A stretch of DNA of 64,000 nt from Ferriphaselus sp. R-1 (GTDB lineage Bacteria; Pseudomonadota; Gammaproteobacteria; Burkholderiales; Gallionellaceae): positions 124,001-188,000 of the forward strand of contig NZ_JQKP01000004.1 in the NCBI RefSeq assembly GCF_000746095.1, read 5' to 3'. Shown here in pieces: positions 20,875 to 30,197 of the stretch. The translations under genes were made by a program, and so were the position numbers. Below the pieces are notes generated by a model, which ran no database searches, had not been told where the DNA came from, and worked only from the letters and a program-made list of their open reading frames with translations. The first letter of the stretch is position 1, and each line of letters begins with the position of its first letter.

Positions 20875-22068
20875 ATGAATCCCGACCTGAACCACCTGCA
20901 TCCGTACCCGTTCCAGAAACTCGCCGCGCTGTTCCGCGACATCCCGCCGAACCCGGCGCTGAAACCCATCAGCCTGTCCATCGGCGAACCCAAGCACGCC
21001 ACCCCGCAGTTCATCAAGGACGCGCTGGTGGCGGGGCTGGACGGGCTAGCGAATTATCCCACAACCGCCGGGAGCGATGCCCTGCGCGGCGGGATCTCGG
21101 CCTGGATCGCGCGCCGCTACGCCATTCCCGCACCGGATGCCAAGACCCAGGTGTTGCCAGTGAACGGTAGCCGCGAGGCGTTGTTCGCCTTCGCCCAAGC
21201 GGTGGTCGACCGCAGCCGCCCGAACCCGGTGGTGGTCAGCCCCAACCCCTTCTACCAGATCTACGAAGGCGCGGCGCTCCTGGCTGGAGCCACGCCGGAG
21301 TTCATCAACACCCTGCCGGAAGACGGTTTCCGCATGGACTACGCGCAACTGCCGGAAGATGTCTGGCAGCGCACCCAGCTCATCTACGTCTGCTCGCCGG
21401 GCAATCCCAACGGCCACGTGATGGCGCTGGACGAGTGGCGCGAGCTGTTCGACCTGAGTGACCGCTACGGCTTCATCATCGCCGCCGACGAATGCTATTC
21501 GGAGATCTACTTTGACCAAGCGCCGCTGGGCGCCCTGCAAGCCGCGCGCCAACTGGATCGCGACGACTATAAAAACCTGGTGGTGTTCTCCAGCCTGTCC
21601 AAGCGCTCCAATGTGCCCGGCCTGCGCTCCGGCTTCGTGGCGGGCGATGCCGCCGTGATCGCCAAGTTCACCCTGTACCGCACCTACCACGGCTGTGCCA
21701 TGAACCCGGCCGTGCAGGCTGCCAGCATCGCCGCCTGGAACGACGAAGACCATGTCGCCGAGAACCGTCGCCTGTACGCCGAGAAGTTCGCCCGCGTGCT
21801 GGAAATCCTCCAGCCGGTGCTTCCAGTCGCGCTGCCGGACGCCGGCTTCTACCTCTGGCTGCGCACGCCCATCAGCGATACGCGCTACGCTCAGGAGCTG
21901 TTGCGCACACAGAATGTCACCGTCTTGCCCGGCAGCTACCTCGCCCGCGAAGCGCGCGGCATCAATCCAGGCCAGGATTTCGTCCGCTTTGCACTGGTCG
22001 CCGGGGTGGAAGAGACCATAGAGGCTGCTCAGCGTATCGCAAGATTCACCGCCATGCTTGCTGCATGA
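20875..22068 (+). CDS. dapC: Succinyldiaminopimelate transaminase
   Basis: A PLP aminotransferase (class I/II) of 397 residues that makes N-succinyl-L,L-diaminopimelate in lysine/peptidoglycan precursor synthesis. The PLP lysine is Lys243 in SSLSKRSNVPGLRSGF. Other family features are SIGEPKH, PVNGSREALF, YVCSPGNPNGHV and DECYSEIY. The opening MNPDLNHLHPYPFQKL is typical of betaproteobacterial DapC. The same pathway's dapA lies 2.4 kb downstream on the other strand. I see no good ribosome-binding site before the ATG. Confidence 0.94.
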   Translation: MNPDLNHLHPYPFQKLAALFRDIPPNPALKPISLSIGEPKHATPQFIKDALVAGLDGLANYPTTAGSDALRGGISAWIARRYAIPAPDAKTQVLPVNGSREALFAFAQAVVDRSRPNPVVVSPNPFYQIYEGAALLAGATPEFINTLPEDGFRMDYAQLPEDVWQRTQLIYVCSPGNPNGHVMALDEWRELFDLSDRYGFIIAADECYSEIYFDQAPLGALQAARQLDRDDYKNLVVFSSLSKRSNVPGLRSGFVAGDAAVIAKFTLYRTYHGCAMNPAVQAASIAAWNDEDHVAENRRLYAEKFARVLEILQPVLPVALPDAGFYLWLRTPISDTRYAQELLRTQNVTVLPGSYLAREARGINPGQDFVRFALVAGVEETIEAAQRIARFTAMLAA

Positions 22069-22175
22069 GCCACCGGCCCGGCGCAACCAAATAATCCACA
22101 GCAATGATGGGGTTACGAAATCATTCAAAAGAATGTTGTAAATTTGCATCGATGACTGGATATTTTCGCGGGAAT

Positions 22176-22184
22176 TGATAGAAT
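22176..22184 (+). promoter_or_regulatory. Extended -10 promoter of the Ala/Pro lipoprotein
   Basis: TGATAGAAT (22176-22184) is an extended -10 element (TG-n-TAGAAT). No good -35 lies upstream, as is common for this class. A start near 22191 gives a leader of about 73 nt to ATG 22264. Confidence 0.5.
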
Positions 22185-22263
22185 GCGCCGTCTTTCGTTC
22201 AAGCTCGATCATGGACGAACTGATTTACCCCGGTTTTTGTCAACTTAACGTGAAGGAAAAGAA

Positions 22264-22452
22264 ATGAAACTGTCCGCTCTGATTGCTGCCCTGTTGGCTC
22301 TGGCTCTGACCGCTTGTGGCGAAAAGGCTGCTGAAGCTCCTGCTGCTCCGGCTCCTGCTGCTGAAGCTCCTGCTGCTTCCGCTCCTGCTGAAGCCGCTCC
22401 TGCTGCTGAAGCTGCTTCCGCTCCTGCTGCTGAAGCTCCTGCTGCCAAGTAA
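22264..22452 (+). CDS. Small Ala/Pro-rich lipoprotein
   Basis: A 62-residue lipoprotein: signal MKLSALIAALLALALTAC with the acylated Cys at 18, then a 44-residue tail built almost only from Ala, Pro and Glu in repeats of EAPAA and SAPA type. The DNA repeats accordingly (gctgctgaagctcctgctg units). AAGGA about 8 nt upstream and a perfect terminator downstream show that it is a real single gene. The tail would be an extended, acidic spacer at the envelope; no enzyme function is visible. Similar short lipoproteins are annotated as hypothetical. Confidence 0.85.
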   Translation: MKLSALIAALLALALTACGEKAAEAPAAPAPAAEAPAASAPAEAAPAAEAASAPAAEAPAAK

Positions 22453-22473
22453 TCAAGTTACTCAGGCACTGAT

Positions 22474-22507
22474 GACGAAGCCGACGCAAGTCGGCTTCGT
22501 CGTTTTC
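22474..22507 (+). terminator. Rho-independent terminator of the small lipoprotein
   Basis: A perfect 12-bp stem GACGAAGCCGAC (22474-22485) and its complement (22490-22501) with a GCAA tetraloop, followed by GTTTTC. It is 21 bp after the stop codon. Confidence 0.9.
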
Positions 22508-22518
22508 AGGGAACAGGA

Positions 22519-23286
22519 TCAGGCCAGTTCGCGCCAGTCCACCCCGCCGGTCTGCGTAGCCACGCCGACCCACTCTCCAGAACACCCCAACACCGTACTC
22601 AATGCCTGCACCGCCAACTCCGGCGTGTTGTTGCGTTGGCTCAAATGCGCAGCCACCAGATGCTGCAGTCTCCCGCAGTCCATCGCGGCCAGCAAAGCGG
22701 CTGCCTGCTGATTGTTCAAATGGCCATAGTGGCCACCGACACGTCGCTTGAGCGTGAGTGGATAGTTACCCAGCTCCAGCATGGTCGTATCGTGGTTGCA
22801 CTCCAGCACCAGCGCATCACACCCCGTCAGCACGGAGCGGATATGGGGCGTGACATGGCCGGCGTCCGTCAGGACCGCCAGCCTGCGGGCACCATCGCCA
22901 AAGACGAACTGGACCGGCTCAGCCGAGTCATGCGGCACCGGGTAAGGGAGCACGTGGACATCGCCGATGGAGAACGGCGAATCCGGTGAAATCTCGGTAA
23001 CGACGACATCGCTGGCGAATGCCGACTCCTGCTGACGCAGGGTACCGTGGGTCAGCCACACCGGAAGTTTGTGGGCTTTGGCCAGTTTGGCCACGCCGGA
23101 GATATGGTCGCCGTGCTCATGCGTGACCACGATGCCACTGATCTGGCCAGGACTCAGCCCCAGACGCGCCAGCCGCCGCTCGGTCTCGCGCAGGCCAAAC
23201 CCGCAATCCATCAACACGCAGGTCTGGCCAGCACCAACCACCAATGCATTGCCTTCGCTTCCGCTGCCAAGCAAGGCAAAACGCAT
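22519..23286 (-). CDS. MBL-fold metallohydrolase (YycJ/WalJ-like)
   Basis: A 255-residue cytoplasmic metallo-beta-lactamase-fold protein. The di-metal site is THEHGDH (55-61), with His and Asp ligands further on (LTDAGHVTPH, LECNHD). The opening MRFALLGSGSEGNALVV and PVPHDSAEPVQFVF match the YycJ/WalJ family, proposed to be nucleases linked to DNA replication or repair. It is the last gene of dapA-bamC-MBL, with a 3-bp gap after bamC. Confidence 0.88.
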   Translation of the reverse strand: MRFALLGSGSEGNALVVGAGQTCVLMDCGFGLRETERRLARLGLSPGQISGIVVTHEHGDHISGVAKLAKAHKLPVWLTHGTLRQQESAFASDVVVTEISPDSPFSIGDVHVLPYPVPHDSAEPVQFVFGDGARRLAVLTDAGHVTPHIRSVLTGCDALVLECNHDTTMLELGNYPLTLKRRVGGHYGHLNNQQAAALLAAMDCGRLQHLVAAHLSQRNNTPELAVQALSTVLGCSGEWVGVATQTGGVDWRELA

Positions 23287-23289
23287 CGT

Positions 23290-24435
23290 CTATTTCAATT
23301 GCAGATAGAGCTTGTCGAACAGCCTGTCAGCCGCCCTGCTTTGAGTGCCTTCATCGGAAGTCACCGTGACTATCGTGACCTTGCCTGAACCACGCACGCT
23401 GACGTGCAGGATCTCCGGCTTGCTGCCGCCCCCCAGAATGGGCAGCAGGTTGCGCATTTCCGGCTTGGTAGTATTGATGAAATACATCCCGTCCGCCCGG
23501 TTCTTGTCCTCGACACTCAGCTTGAGCAGCTCCAGCGCCTGCCCCACGCGCTCCCAACCCTTGTCGAACGCATCACTCAACTCGATCGTGCGCATGCCGT
23601 CCGCCTGCTCGACCATCCTGGTCGATGCCGCCGGTACATTCTCTGCCTGCCCCGCCGAACCGACCGGATTCGAGCGTGCCGAGGCGGCGTTCAGACTGGC
23701 CAGCAATTGCTGCAAAGTGGCCGCTTCCAGCTCGACATCGCTGGGGCGGTTCTGCCACTTGAACGTACTGCCACTGGCATCCATCACCTCTTCCTTGCCA
23801 TAGTGGGAAACGTACACCTCGCTGGCTGCACCGGCCTGGGTACGCTCCACACGGATGCGGAACATGTCGCGGTTGCCGGTGGAATGCATGCCATCAGCCA
23901 GCTTGCCGAAGATGCCACGTATGCCACCTTCCTCGATCTTGGCACGTGTCTCATGCCACTCTGTCTCCATCAGCCCGGCGCGCACATCGTCGGCCACCAG
24001 CTTGATGCCCTTGTCGCTCCAAAAAGCAGTGAGCTGTGGCCAGATCGACTCGGCGGAGTCGTTCACCACCAACCAGCGCCGAGCTCCATCCCGTTCTAAC
24101 CTGGCTTTGCTCTCGGGTGCCGGAGTGGTTGCCTTGACGGCCACCGTCTGGGCTGGCGCGGAAGATGGACCACCCGCCACCGCTTGCGGGGCGGCGGCCG
24201 GCTCAGCCGTGCCATGGGCGTAGTCGGAGTAACGAGCGACCGTCTCGCCTTCGCTGCCCGGGATGGTGTAGCGTCCTTCGGTATTGGGTACGGTCAGATC
24301 GGGCGGGACTTCGAGGGACGGTGTGCGTTGCGCCTGTGCCTTGTAGTCCACTCGCTTGTTCTCGAACCCGAGCATGCTGCACCCAGCCAAAGCCAGCAAT
24401 GTCGCCGCCAGCGCAGCCTTGTTCATATGTTTCAT
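23290..24435 (-). CDS. bamC: Outer-membrane assembly lipoprotein BamC
   Basis: BamC is a lipoprotein of the BAM complex that inserts beta-barrel proteins. The 381-residue product has lipobox LAGC (acylated Cys19 from Met1; Met4 is another possible start), an unstructured N-terminal segment with LEVPPDLTVP that contacts BamD in E. coli, and two helix-grip domains (about 115-220 and 270-375). It is next to dapA, as in E. coli, where it was called dapX/nlpB, which strengthens the assignment. Confidence 0.93.
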   Translation of the reverse strand: MKHMNKAALAATLLALAGCSMLGFENKRVDYKAQAQRTPSLEVPPDLTVPNTEGRYTIPGSEGETVARYSDYAHGTAEPAAAPQAVAGGPSSAPAQTVAVKATTPAPESKARLERDGARRWLVVNDSAESIWPQLTAFWSDKGIKLVADDVRAGLMETEWHETRAKIEEGGIRGIFGKLADGMHSTGNRDMFRIRVERTQAGAASEVYVSHYGKEEVMDASGSTFKWQNRPSDVELEAATLQQLLASLNAASARSNPVGSAGQAENVPAASTRMVEQADGMRTIELSDAFDKGWERVGQALELLKLSVEDKNRADGMYFINTTKPEMRNLLPILGGGSKPEILHVSVRGSGKVTIVTVTSDEGTQSRAADRLFDKLYLQLK

Positions 24436-24455
24436 GTTATTCCCTGAGATTCAGT

Positions 24456-25343
24456 TCAATTGACGATACCGGCACGGCGCATCGCCTCTTCCACCACGCC
24501 CTGCGCGGAGACGGAAAGTGGGGTCAGCGGCAAGCGCAGCGTGTTCTTAATCAAGCCCATACGCGCCACCGCCCATTTCACCGGGATCGGATTGGCCTCG
24601 ACGAACAGATGGCGATGCAGAGCCAGCAAACGGTAGTTGATCGCGCGCGCCGTCGCCACATCGCCCGCCAATGCGGCGGCGCACATCTCGTGCATCAGGC
24701 GCGGCGCGACATTGGCCGTCACCGAGATCGTGCCGACCGCCCCCAGCAGGATCAGCGACATGGTGGTCGCGTCGTCGCCGCTGTACACAGCGAAGTCCTT
24801 GGGCGCACGCAACAGCAGATCACTGCCGCGCTCCAGATTGCCGGTCGCATCCTTGATGCCGACGATGTTGGGGATCTGCGCCAGACGCAGCACGGTGTCG
24901 TTGCTCATGTCCGCACCGGTGCGTCCAGGCACGTTGTACAGCAGGTGGGGCATATCCACCGCCTCGGCGATGGTCTTGAAATGCTGGTACAGGCCTTCCT
25001 GGGTGGGCTTGTTGTAGTAGGGAACCACGGTCAGCGAAGCCGCTGCGCCCGCTCTCTGCGAGAAGGAGGCCAGCTCTATCGCCTCCTTGGTGCAGTTGGC
25101 CCCGGTCCCGGCGATGATGGGGATGCGCCCGGCGGCATGTTTCACCGCCTCGGCGATCAACAGCTCATGCTCCTCGACATCCACGGTGGGAGACTCGCCC
25201 GTCGTCCCGACCACGACGATGCCGTCCGTGCCTTCGGCGATATGGAAATCGATCAACGTGCGGAACGCCGCCAGATCTAGACTACCGTCCTCATGCAATG
25301 GCGTGACTATCGCAACGATACTGCCCTTAACCATGTTCGTCAT
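24456..25343 (-). CDS. dapA: 4-hydroxy-tetrahydrodipicolinate synthase
   Basis: It condenses pyruvate and aspartate semialdehyde, the first committed step to diaminopimelate and lysine. The 295-residue TIM-barrel protein has the Schiff-base lysine in [10 protein letters not shown] (Lys164; Lys161 if Met4 is the start, as in E. coli), catalytic Tyr in [10 protein letters not shown] and GTTGESPT. Met1 (25343) and Met4 (25334) are both possible; neither has a clear ribosome-binding site. First gene of dapA-bamC-MBL; divergent from feoAB. Confidence 0.97.
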   Translation of the reverse strand: MTNMVKGSIVAIVTPLHEDGSLDLAAFRTLIDFHIAEGTDGIVVVGTTGESPTVDVEEHELLIAEAVKHAAGRIPIIAGTGANCTKEAIELASFSQRAGAAASLTVVPYYNKPTQEGLYQHFKTIAEAVDMPHLLYNVPGRTGADMSNDTVLRLAQIPNIVGIKDATGNLERGSDLLLRAPKDFAVYSGDDATTMSLILLGAVGTISVTANVAPRLMHEMCAAALAGDVATARAINYRLLALHRHLFVEANPIPVKWAVARMGLIKNTLRLPLTPLSVSAQGVVEEAMRRAGIVN

Positions 25344-25390
25344 CGCTTAATTCGACCTGCGCCCGGTGCGCTCCATGAAATTGACGCGCA

Positions 25391-25418
25391 ATTCTACCCG
25401 AATCCGCCAGAGCACCAA
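25391..25418 (-). promoter_or_regulatory. Candidate sigma-70 promoter of dapA
   Basis: On the minus strand: TTGGTG (25418-25413), 16 bp, TAGAAT (25396-25391). The start near 25384 gives a leader of about 40 nt. The -35 box matches only in TTG. Confidence 0.45.
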
Positions 25419-25452
25419 AGCGGCAAGCTGCAATCTGTGGAATAATCCAGCC

Positions 25453-25710
25453 ATGCCTAAAGTCTCATCCGCCCCAGCCTCCGAGCCGCTGTCCGGCTTA
25501 CGGCCTGGAGACATCGCCACCATCGTCGGCCTGCACACCGCTGACGATGCATTGCGCCAGCGCCTGCTCGCTCTGGGGATGCGCACCGGAAAAACCATCA
25601 TAATCATGCGTCAGGCACCGTTCGGCGGGCCTCTGCAAGTGCGACTCGGCTCGACCGACTTGCTCATCCGGACAAACGAAGCCGACAAGATCAGCGTACG
25701 AAAAACATGA
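25453..25710 (+). CDS. feoA: Ferrous iron transport protein A
   Basis: An 85-residue cytoplasmic SH3-like protein that assists FeoB. It contains LSGLRPGDIATIVGL, the turn RLLALGMRTGKTIIIM and APFGGPLQVRLGSTDLLIR, all typical of FeoA. ATG 25453 is chosen over an upstream in-frame start because the conserved domain begins about 15 residues later. Its stop overlaps feoB by ATGA. I see no convincing Fur box upstream. Confidence 0.93.
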   Translation: MPKVSSAPASEPLSGLRPGDIATIVGLHTADDALRQRLLALGMRTGKTIIIMRQAPFGGPLQVRLGSTDLLIRTNEADKISVRKT

Positions 25711-27500
25711 AACGTGTCGCATTACTCGGGATGCCGAATACCGGCAAATCCACCCTGTTCAACCGGATCACCGGGGGCTCTGCCCGCGTAGGCAACTGGC
25801 CAGGGGTCACGGTCGATCTGCTTGCGGGCAAGCTGCTGCTAGGCGGCGAAATGGTGGAATTCATCGACCTGCCGGGCATCTACGACATGCACGGCTACTC
25901 CGACGACGAGCAGGTGGTGCGGCACTTCCTGCACGACAACGTCCCGGACCTGGTCGTCGTCGTGCTGAACGCCACCCAGATCGAACGTCAGTTGAGCTTG
26001 CTGCTCCAGCTCAGGAGCCTGGACCTGAACCTGATCGTCCTGCTCAACATGGCTGACGAGACGCGCAAGCTGGGCATCACCATCAACCGCCGCAAAATGG
26101 CCGAGATGCTCGAACTGCCTATATTGCTGGTCAGCGCGAAGTTCGGGCGCGGAGTCCCGGAAGTGCTGGAAGCCATCACCCGCACCCTGCGCTACCCCAC
26201 CCCCGGCATGGCCGAAGACCTGCGCGCCCAGTTGGAGAACGACGACCACATCGAAGTCGAGATGGCGCGCGTACTGAGCCAGTCGGTGGAGATCCCGGTG
26301 CGCATGTCTGATTCCGACACCGACCGGCTGGACAGGCTGATGCTGCACCCGTTCTGGGGGCTGCCGATCTTCTTCCTGATCATGTTCCTGCTGTTCAAGT
26401 GCATCTTCCTGCTCGGGCAGCCGCTGCAAAGCGAGGTCGCCTCGGCGTTCACCGCGATCCGCGAAAGCGCGCTGGAGCCGCTGCTGCTGGCCGTCCTGCC
26501 CCCGCCACTACTAGGCTTCCTGCTGGATGGCGTGTACAACGGCGTGGCCACGGTCGCTTCCTTCGTGCCCATCATCGTCCTGTTCTTTCTGTTCATGGCC
26601 ATCGTCGAAGACACCGGCTATCTGTCGCGCGCCGCTTTCCTGATGGATGCGCTGATGGCCAGGATGGGGCTGGATGGCCGCAGCTTCGTGATGCTGCTGA
26701 TGGGTTTCGGCTGCAACGTCCCTGCCCTGATGGGCACGCGGGTGATACGCTCGCGCGGGCAGCGGCTGCTATCCATGCTGGTCATCCCGTTCTCGTTGTG
26801 CTCGGCGCGCCTGCAAGTCTTTGTCTTCATCACTGCCGCCCTGTTCGCGCCGCCCCACGCCCCGTTGGTATTGTTCAGCCTCTATCTGGCCAGCTTCGCC
26901 GCCGCCTTGCTCACCGCGCTGATCTTCAAGAAAAGGTTGTCCAGCGACGAGCCCTTCGTGCTCGAACTCCCGCCCTACCGCTTCCCGACGATGCGACAAC
27001 TATGGCTGCGCAGCTGGCATGAGGTCTCCCACTTCCTGCGCCGTGCCAGCCTGTTCATCGTGGCCGGCGTGGTGCTGGCCTGGGTCCTGACCAATTTCCC
27101 GACCGGCGCGTATCCCGGCAGTCTGGACACATGGGCCGGGATGATAGGCAGCCAGTTGAATTTCATGTTCGCTCCGCTGGGCATCCCCCCGGAACTGACC
27201 ATCGCCCTGATACTGGGATTCATCGCCAAGGAGATCGTCGTCGGCTCGCTTGCTGTCATCTATGGACATCACGCGCTGGATGCGCTGGCAAACACGCTGA
27301 CCCACCAGTTGGACTGGGTACAAGCCTACAGCTTCATGCTGTTCACCCTGATCTACACTCCCTGCCTGTCGACCATTGCGACCCTGCGCTCGGAATCCAA
27401 GAGTGGAGGTTTCACCCTAGTCGCGCTGGCCTGGTCACTTTCCCTGGCCTGGCTGGTCAGCTTTCTGTTCTACCAAGCTGCACGCGCATTGGGATATTGA
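25707..27500 (+). CDS. feoB: Ferrous iron transporter FeoB (short form)
   Basis: An inner-membrane Fe(II) transporter with an N-terminal G domain. Motifs: G1 GMPNTGKST, G3 DLPG, G4 NMAD, G5 SAKFG. The membrane part has the Gate sequences PFSLCSARLQVFVF and LMGFGCNVPALMGTR, conserved in FeoB. Length is 597 against about 770 in E. coli, so the linker and terminal regions are short, but no core motif is missing. It is translationally coupled to feoA (ATGA). feoC is absent. Confidence 0.95.
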   Translation: MKRVALLGMPNTGKSTLFNRITGGSARVGNWPGVTVDLLAGKLLLGGEMVEFIDLPGIYDMHGYSDDEQVVRHFLHDNVPDLVVVVLNATQIERQLSLLLQLRSLDLNLIVLLNMADETRKLGITINRRKMAEMLELPILLVSAKFGRGVPEVLEAITRTLRYPTPGMAEDLRAQLENDDHIEVEMARVLSQSVEIPVRMSDSDTDRLDRLMLHPFWGLPIFFLIMFLLFKCIFLLGQPLQSEVASAFTAIRESALEPLLLAVLPPPLLGFLLDGVYNGVATVASFVPIIVLFFLFMAIVEDTGYLSRAAFLMDALMARMGLDGRSFVMLLMGFGCNVPALMGTRVIRSRGQRLLSMLVIPFSLCSARLQVFVFITAALFAPPHAPLVLFSLYLASFAAALLTALIFKKRLSSDEPFVLELPPYRFPTMRQLWLRSWHEVSHFLRRASLFIVAGVVLAWVLTNFPTGAYPGSLDTWAGMIGSQLNFMFAPLGIPPELTIALILGFIAKEIVVGSLAVIYGHHALDALANTLTHQLDWVQAYSFMLFTLIYTPCLSTIATLRSESKSGGFTLVALAWSLSLAWLVSFLFYQAARALGY

Positions 27501-27584
27501 ACGGAAGCGACTGAAAATAGGCTAGAATCACTCCCCAGACGATCATAATCCCGCGCAAAGTACGGCTGAAGACCAGAACAATCC

Positions 27585-28934
27585 ATGAGCACTACGAACA
27601 AAGCAGACATGACTCCCCTGGAAAGATTGCTTTCCTACTTTACCAAGATCCACCCAGGGGAAGGGGTCAGCGTAGCCTATCTGTTCGCCAACTCGTTCCT
27701 GCTGCTGTTTGCCTACTATCTGCTCAAGCCGGTGCGCGAGGCCTTGATCCTGACTCAGGGCGGTGCCGAGTTGCGCAGCTATGCCGTGGCCATGCAAGCG
27801 ATACTGTTGCTGGTCGCCATTCCGGTGTACGGCATGCTGTTTCAGGGGCGCAAGCGACTGGCATTGCTGCGCACCATCATCTTCTTCTTCGCCTCGAACC
27901 TCGCCCTGTTCTTCCTGCTGGGCAAGCTGGGAGTCAATGTCGGCGTGCCTTTCTTCGTCTGGCTGGGCATCCTCAGCGTCACCCTGGTCGCCCAATTCTG
28001 GGCCTTTGCCGCCGACATCTACAGCGTCGAGGCCGGACACCGCCTGTTCGCCTTCATCGCCGTCGGTTCGACGCTGGGATCACTGGTAGGCTCTGAGGTC
28101 GCCACCATCGGCATCCCCTTCATCGGTGCCTACGGCATGATGATGTCGGCAGCGCTGATCCTGTGCCTCTCGGTCATCCTGAGCGCCCGTGCCGATGCCA
28201 ACATCCCCGAAGCGTCGCGCGGCCACTCGGAGGACGGCCATTGGGCCGAGCAACATGCAGGCCTCCTGAGCGGCTTCTCCATCGTACTGAAGGACCGCTA
28301 TCTGATGCTGATCGGCCTTTTCGTGCTTCTGCTCAACTGCATCAACAGCACCGGCGAATACATCCTGGCCAAGATCATCATCGCCCAGTCCGAAGCCGAA
28401 GTGCTGGCCGATGTCACCCACACGCTGACCAAGGGCGATGCCATCGGCAACACTTACGGCGACTTTTACTTCTTCGTCAACCTGCTGACGCTCGCCATCC
28501 AGCTGCTGTTTGTGCGCCGCATCTGGCAGGCCGTGGGCATTCAGGGCGCACTCCTGATCTCGCCCATCATCGTCTTCTTCGGCTACGGCATGATCTCCTT
28601 CCTGCCTGCGTTCTGGGTGATCTACATGGTCAAGATCCTTGAGAACAGCACCGACTATTCGATCCAGAGCACCACGCGCCACGCCCTGTTCCTGCCGGTG
28701 GACCGGGAGAAGAAGTACAAGGGCAAGACCTGCATCGATACTTTCATCTGGCGTCTGGGTGATCTGATTCAGGCCCTGCTGGTCTATCTAGGGATGAATG
28801 TGTTCGGTTTCGGCCTGAAACACTTTGCGATGGTCAATTTTGCGTTATCGACCGTGTGGCTAATCATTGCCATCGGCATCGGCATGAGTTACAAACGCGC
28901 CCGGGCCAACACGCCCCCGGAAGGCCAAGCCTAG
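27585..28934 (+). CDS. ATP/ADP-translocase-like MFS transporter
   Basis: A 449-residue inner-membrane protein with about 12 hydrophobic segments. The segment AYYLLKPVREALILTQGGAELRSYAVAM and the closing block STDYSIQSTTRHALFLPVDREKK resemble the Npt/Tlc nucleotide-transporter-like group of the MFS superfamily. True ATP/ADP exchange is known from obligate intracellular bacteria; similar proteins in free-living bacteria have no firm substrate. I therefore do not claim nucleotide transport. It stands between feoB and a Rieske oxygenase, in a unit of its own (85-bp gap before it). Confidence 0.75.
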   Translation: MSTTNKADMTPLERLLSYFTKIHPGEGVSVAYLFANSFLLLFAYYLLKPVREALILTQGGAELRSYAVAMQAILLLVAIPVYGMLFQGRKRLALLRTIIFFFASNLALFFLLGKLGVNVGVPFFVWLGILSVTLVAQFWAFAADIYSVEAGHRLFAFIAVGSTLGSLVGSEVATIGIPFIGAYGMMMSAALILCLSVILSARADANIPEASRGHSEDGHWAEQHAGLLSGFSIVLKDRYLMLIGLFVLLLNCINSTGEYILAKIIIAQSEAEVLADVTHTLTKGDAIGNTYGDFYFFVNLLTLAIQLLFVRRIWQAVGIQGALLISPIIVFFGYGMISFLPAFWVIYMVKILENSTDYSIQSTTRHALFLPVDREKKYKGKTCIDTFIWRLGDLIQALLVYLGMNVFGFGLKHFAMVNFALSTVWLIIAIGIGMSYKRARANTPPEGQA

Positions 28935-28955
28935 CCCCACCACTTCCCCGCACCG

Positions 28956-28986
28956 CAGGAACGGACTCGCACCGAGGCCGCTCCTG
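28956..28986 (+). terminator. Possible hairpin after the translocase-like gene
   Basis: An imperfect 14-bp stem (CAGGAACGGACTCG with CGAGGCCGCTCCTG; 12 pairs) with a 3-base loop. No T-run follows, so it could be a Rho-dependent end or an RNA-stability hairpin, not a classic terminator. Confidence 0.3.
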
Positions 28987-29090
28987 TCGTCCCTCGATCC
29001 ACCAATAAGCGGTTGCCCCCCCTGAGGAATTAAGGGAAAATCCGCGCCTTCCGAACCCGTATTCGTCACTTTCCACCCAAGGATGTGGGT

Positions 29091-30197
29091 ATGTCCGACA
29101 TTGCCAAGACCGCACAACTCAACCGCACCTCGCCACAGCCTCCCTTAAGCTGGTATTTCGACCCCAAGATATTGGAGATCGAACAACGCGTGCTGTTCGA
29201 TGCCGGGCCAGGCTATGTTGGCCACGAACTACTGGTACCGAACCAGGGCGACTACCATGTGCTGGAATGGATGGATAGCGCCAGGATGCTGGTGCGCAAC
29301 GACAACGGCGTGGAGTTGCTATCCAACATCTGCCGCCACCGCCAGGCCACCATGCTCAAGGGGCGCGGCACGGCCAAGAACGTGGTCTGCCCGCTGCATC
29401 GCTGGACCTACGATCTGGGCGGCGAGCTGATCGGTGCGCCGCAGTTTCCGCAGAACCCCTGCTTGCATCTAAACAAAAAACCGCTGCAACGCTGGAACGG
29501 CCTGCTGTTCTCCGGCCAACGCGACATCGCCAAGGACCTGGCGACCGTGCCCGCCTTCAAGGAGATCGACTTCACCGGCTACATGCTGGACCGCGTCGAG
29601 GTGGACCACTACGATTTCAACTGGAAGACCTTCATCGAGGTGTATCAGGAGGATTACCACGTAGCACCCTTCCACCCCGGCCTGGGCCGGTTCGTGAACT
29701 GCGATGACCTGACGTGGGAGTTCGGCGAGTGGTATAGCGTACAGACCGTGGGGCTCAACGATGCCCTGCGCCACCACGGCAGTCCGGTGTACGAGAAATG
29801 GGCCGAACAGGTGCTGCGCTACAACCACGGCGAGTTGCCCAAGTACGGCGCGATCTGGCTGACCTACTACCCCAACATCACGGTGGAGTGGTACCCGAAC
29901 ACGCTGGTGGTGAGTACCATCGTGCCGCGTGGCCCGGAAGCCTGCTCCAACATCCTGGAGTTCTACTATCCGGAAGACATCGTGCTGTTCGAGCGCGAGT
30001 ACATCGAGGCGGAGAAACAGGCTTACCGCGAGACGGCGGTCGAGGACGACATCATCTGCCAGCGCATGCACGAAGGCCGCCGCGCCCTGTTCAGGCAGGG
30101 CATCGAAGAGGTCGGCCCTTACCAGTCGCCCACCGAGGACGGGCTGGTGCACTTTCAGGAATTCCTGCGCCGCCAGCTCGATCCCCACCTGAAATAA
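29091..30197 (+). CDS. Rieske non-heme iron oxygenase, alpha subunit
   Basis: A 368-residue ring-hydroxylating-type oxygenase. The Rieske 2Fe-2S ligands are in NICRHRQATM and CPLHRWTYD (C-x-H...C-x2-H). The mononuclear iron site is in EVYQEDYHVAPFHPGL (Asp/His/His facial triad region). No reductase, ferredoxin or beta subunit gene is nearby, so the electron donor must come from elsewhere; the substrate is unknown. ATG 29091 has AAGGA 7 nt upstream; a GTG 6 nt earlier is too close to it. The next gene starts directly after the stop. Confidence 0.88.
   Translation: MSDIAKTAQLNRTSPQPPLSWYFDPKILEIEQRVLFDAGPGYVGHELLVPNQGDYHVLEWMDSARMLVRNDNGVELLSNICRHRQATMLKGRGTAKNVVCPLHRWTYDLGGELIGAPQFPQNPCLHLNKKPLQRWNGLLFSGQRDIAKDLATVPAFKEIDFTGYMLDRVEVDHYDFNWKTFIEVYQEDYHVAPFHPGLGRFVNCDDLTWEFGEWYSVQTVGLNDALRHHGSPVYEKWAEQVLRYNHGELPKYGAIWLTYYPNITVEWYPNTLVVSTIVPRGPEACSNILEFYYPEDIVLFEREYIEAEKQAYRETAVEDDIICQRMHEGRRALFRQGIEEVGPYQSPTEDGLVHFQEFLRRQLDPHLK

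Noticed and set aside
22264-22452. CRISPR-like or tandem-repeat array in the small lipoprotein gene
   Set aside because: The repeats are codon-level Ala/Pro/Glu units inside a frame with signal peptide and lipobox.
25360-25452. Fur box before feoA
   Set aside because: I could not find a sequence near GATAATGATAATCATTATC; only scattered AT-rich bases.
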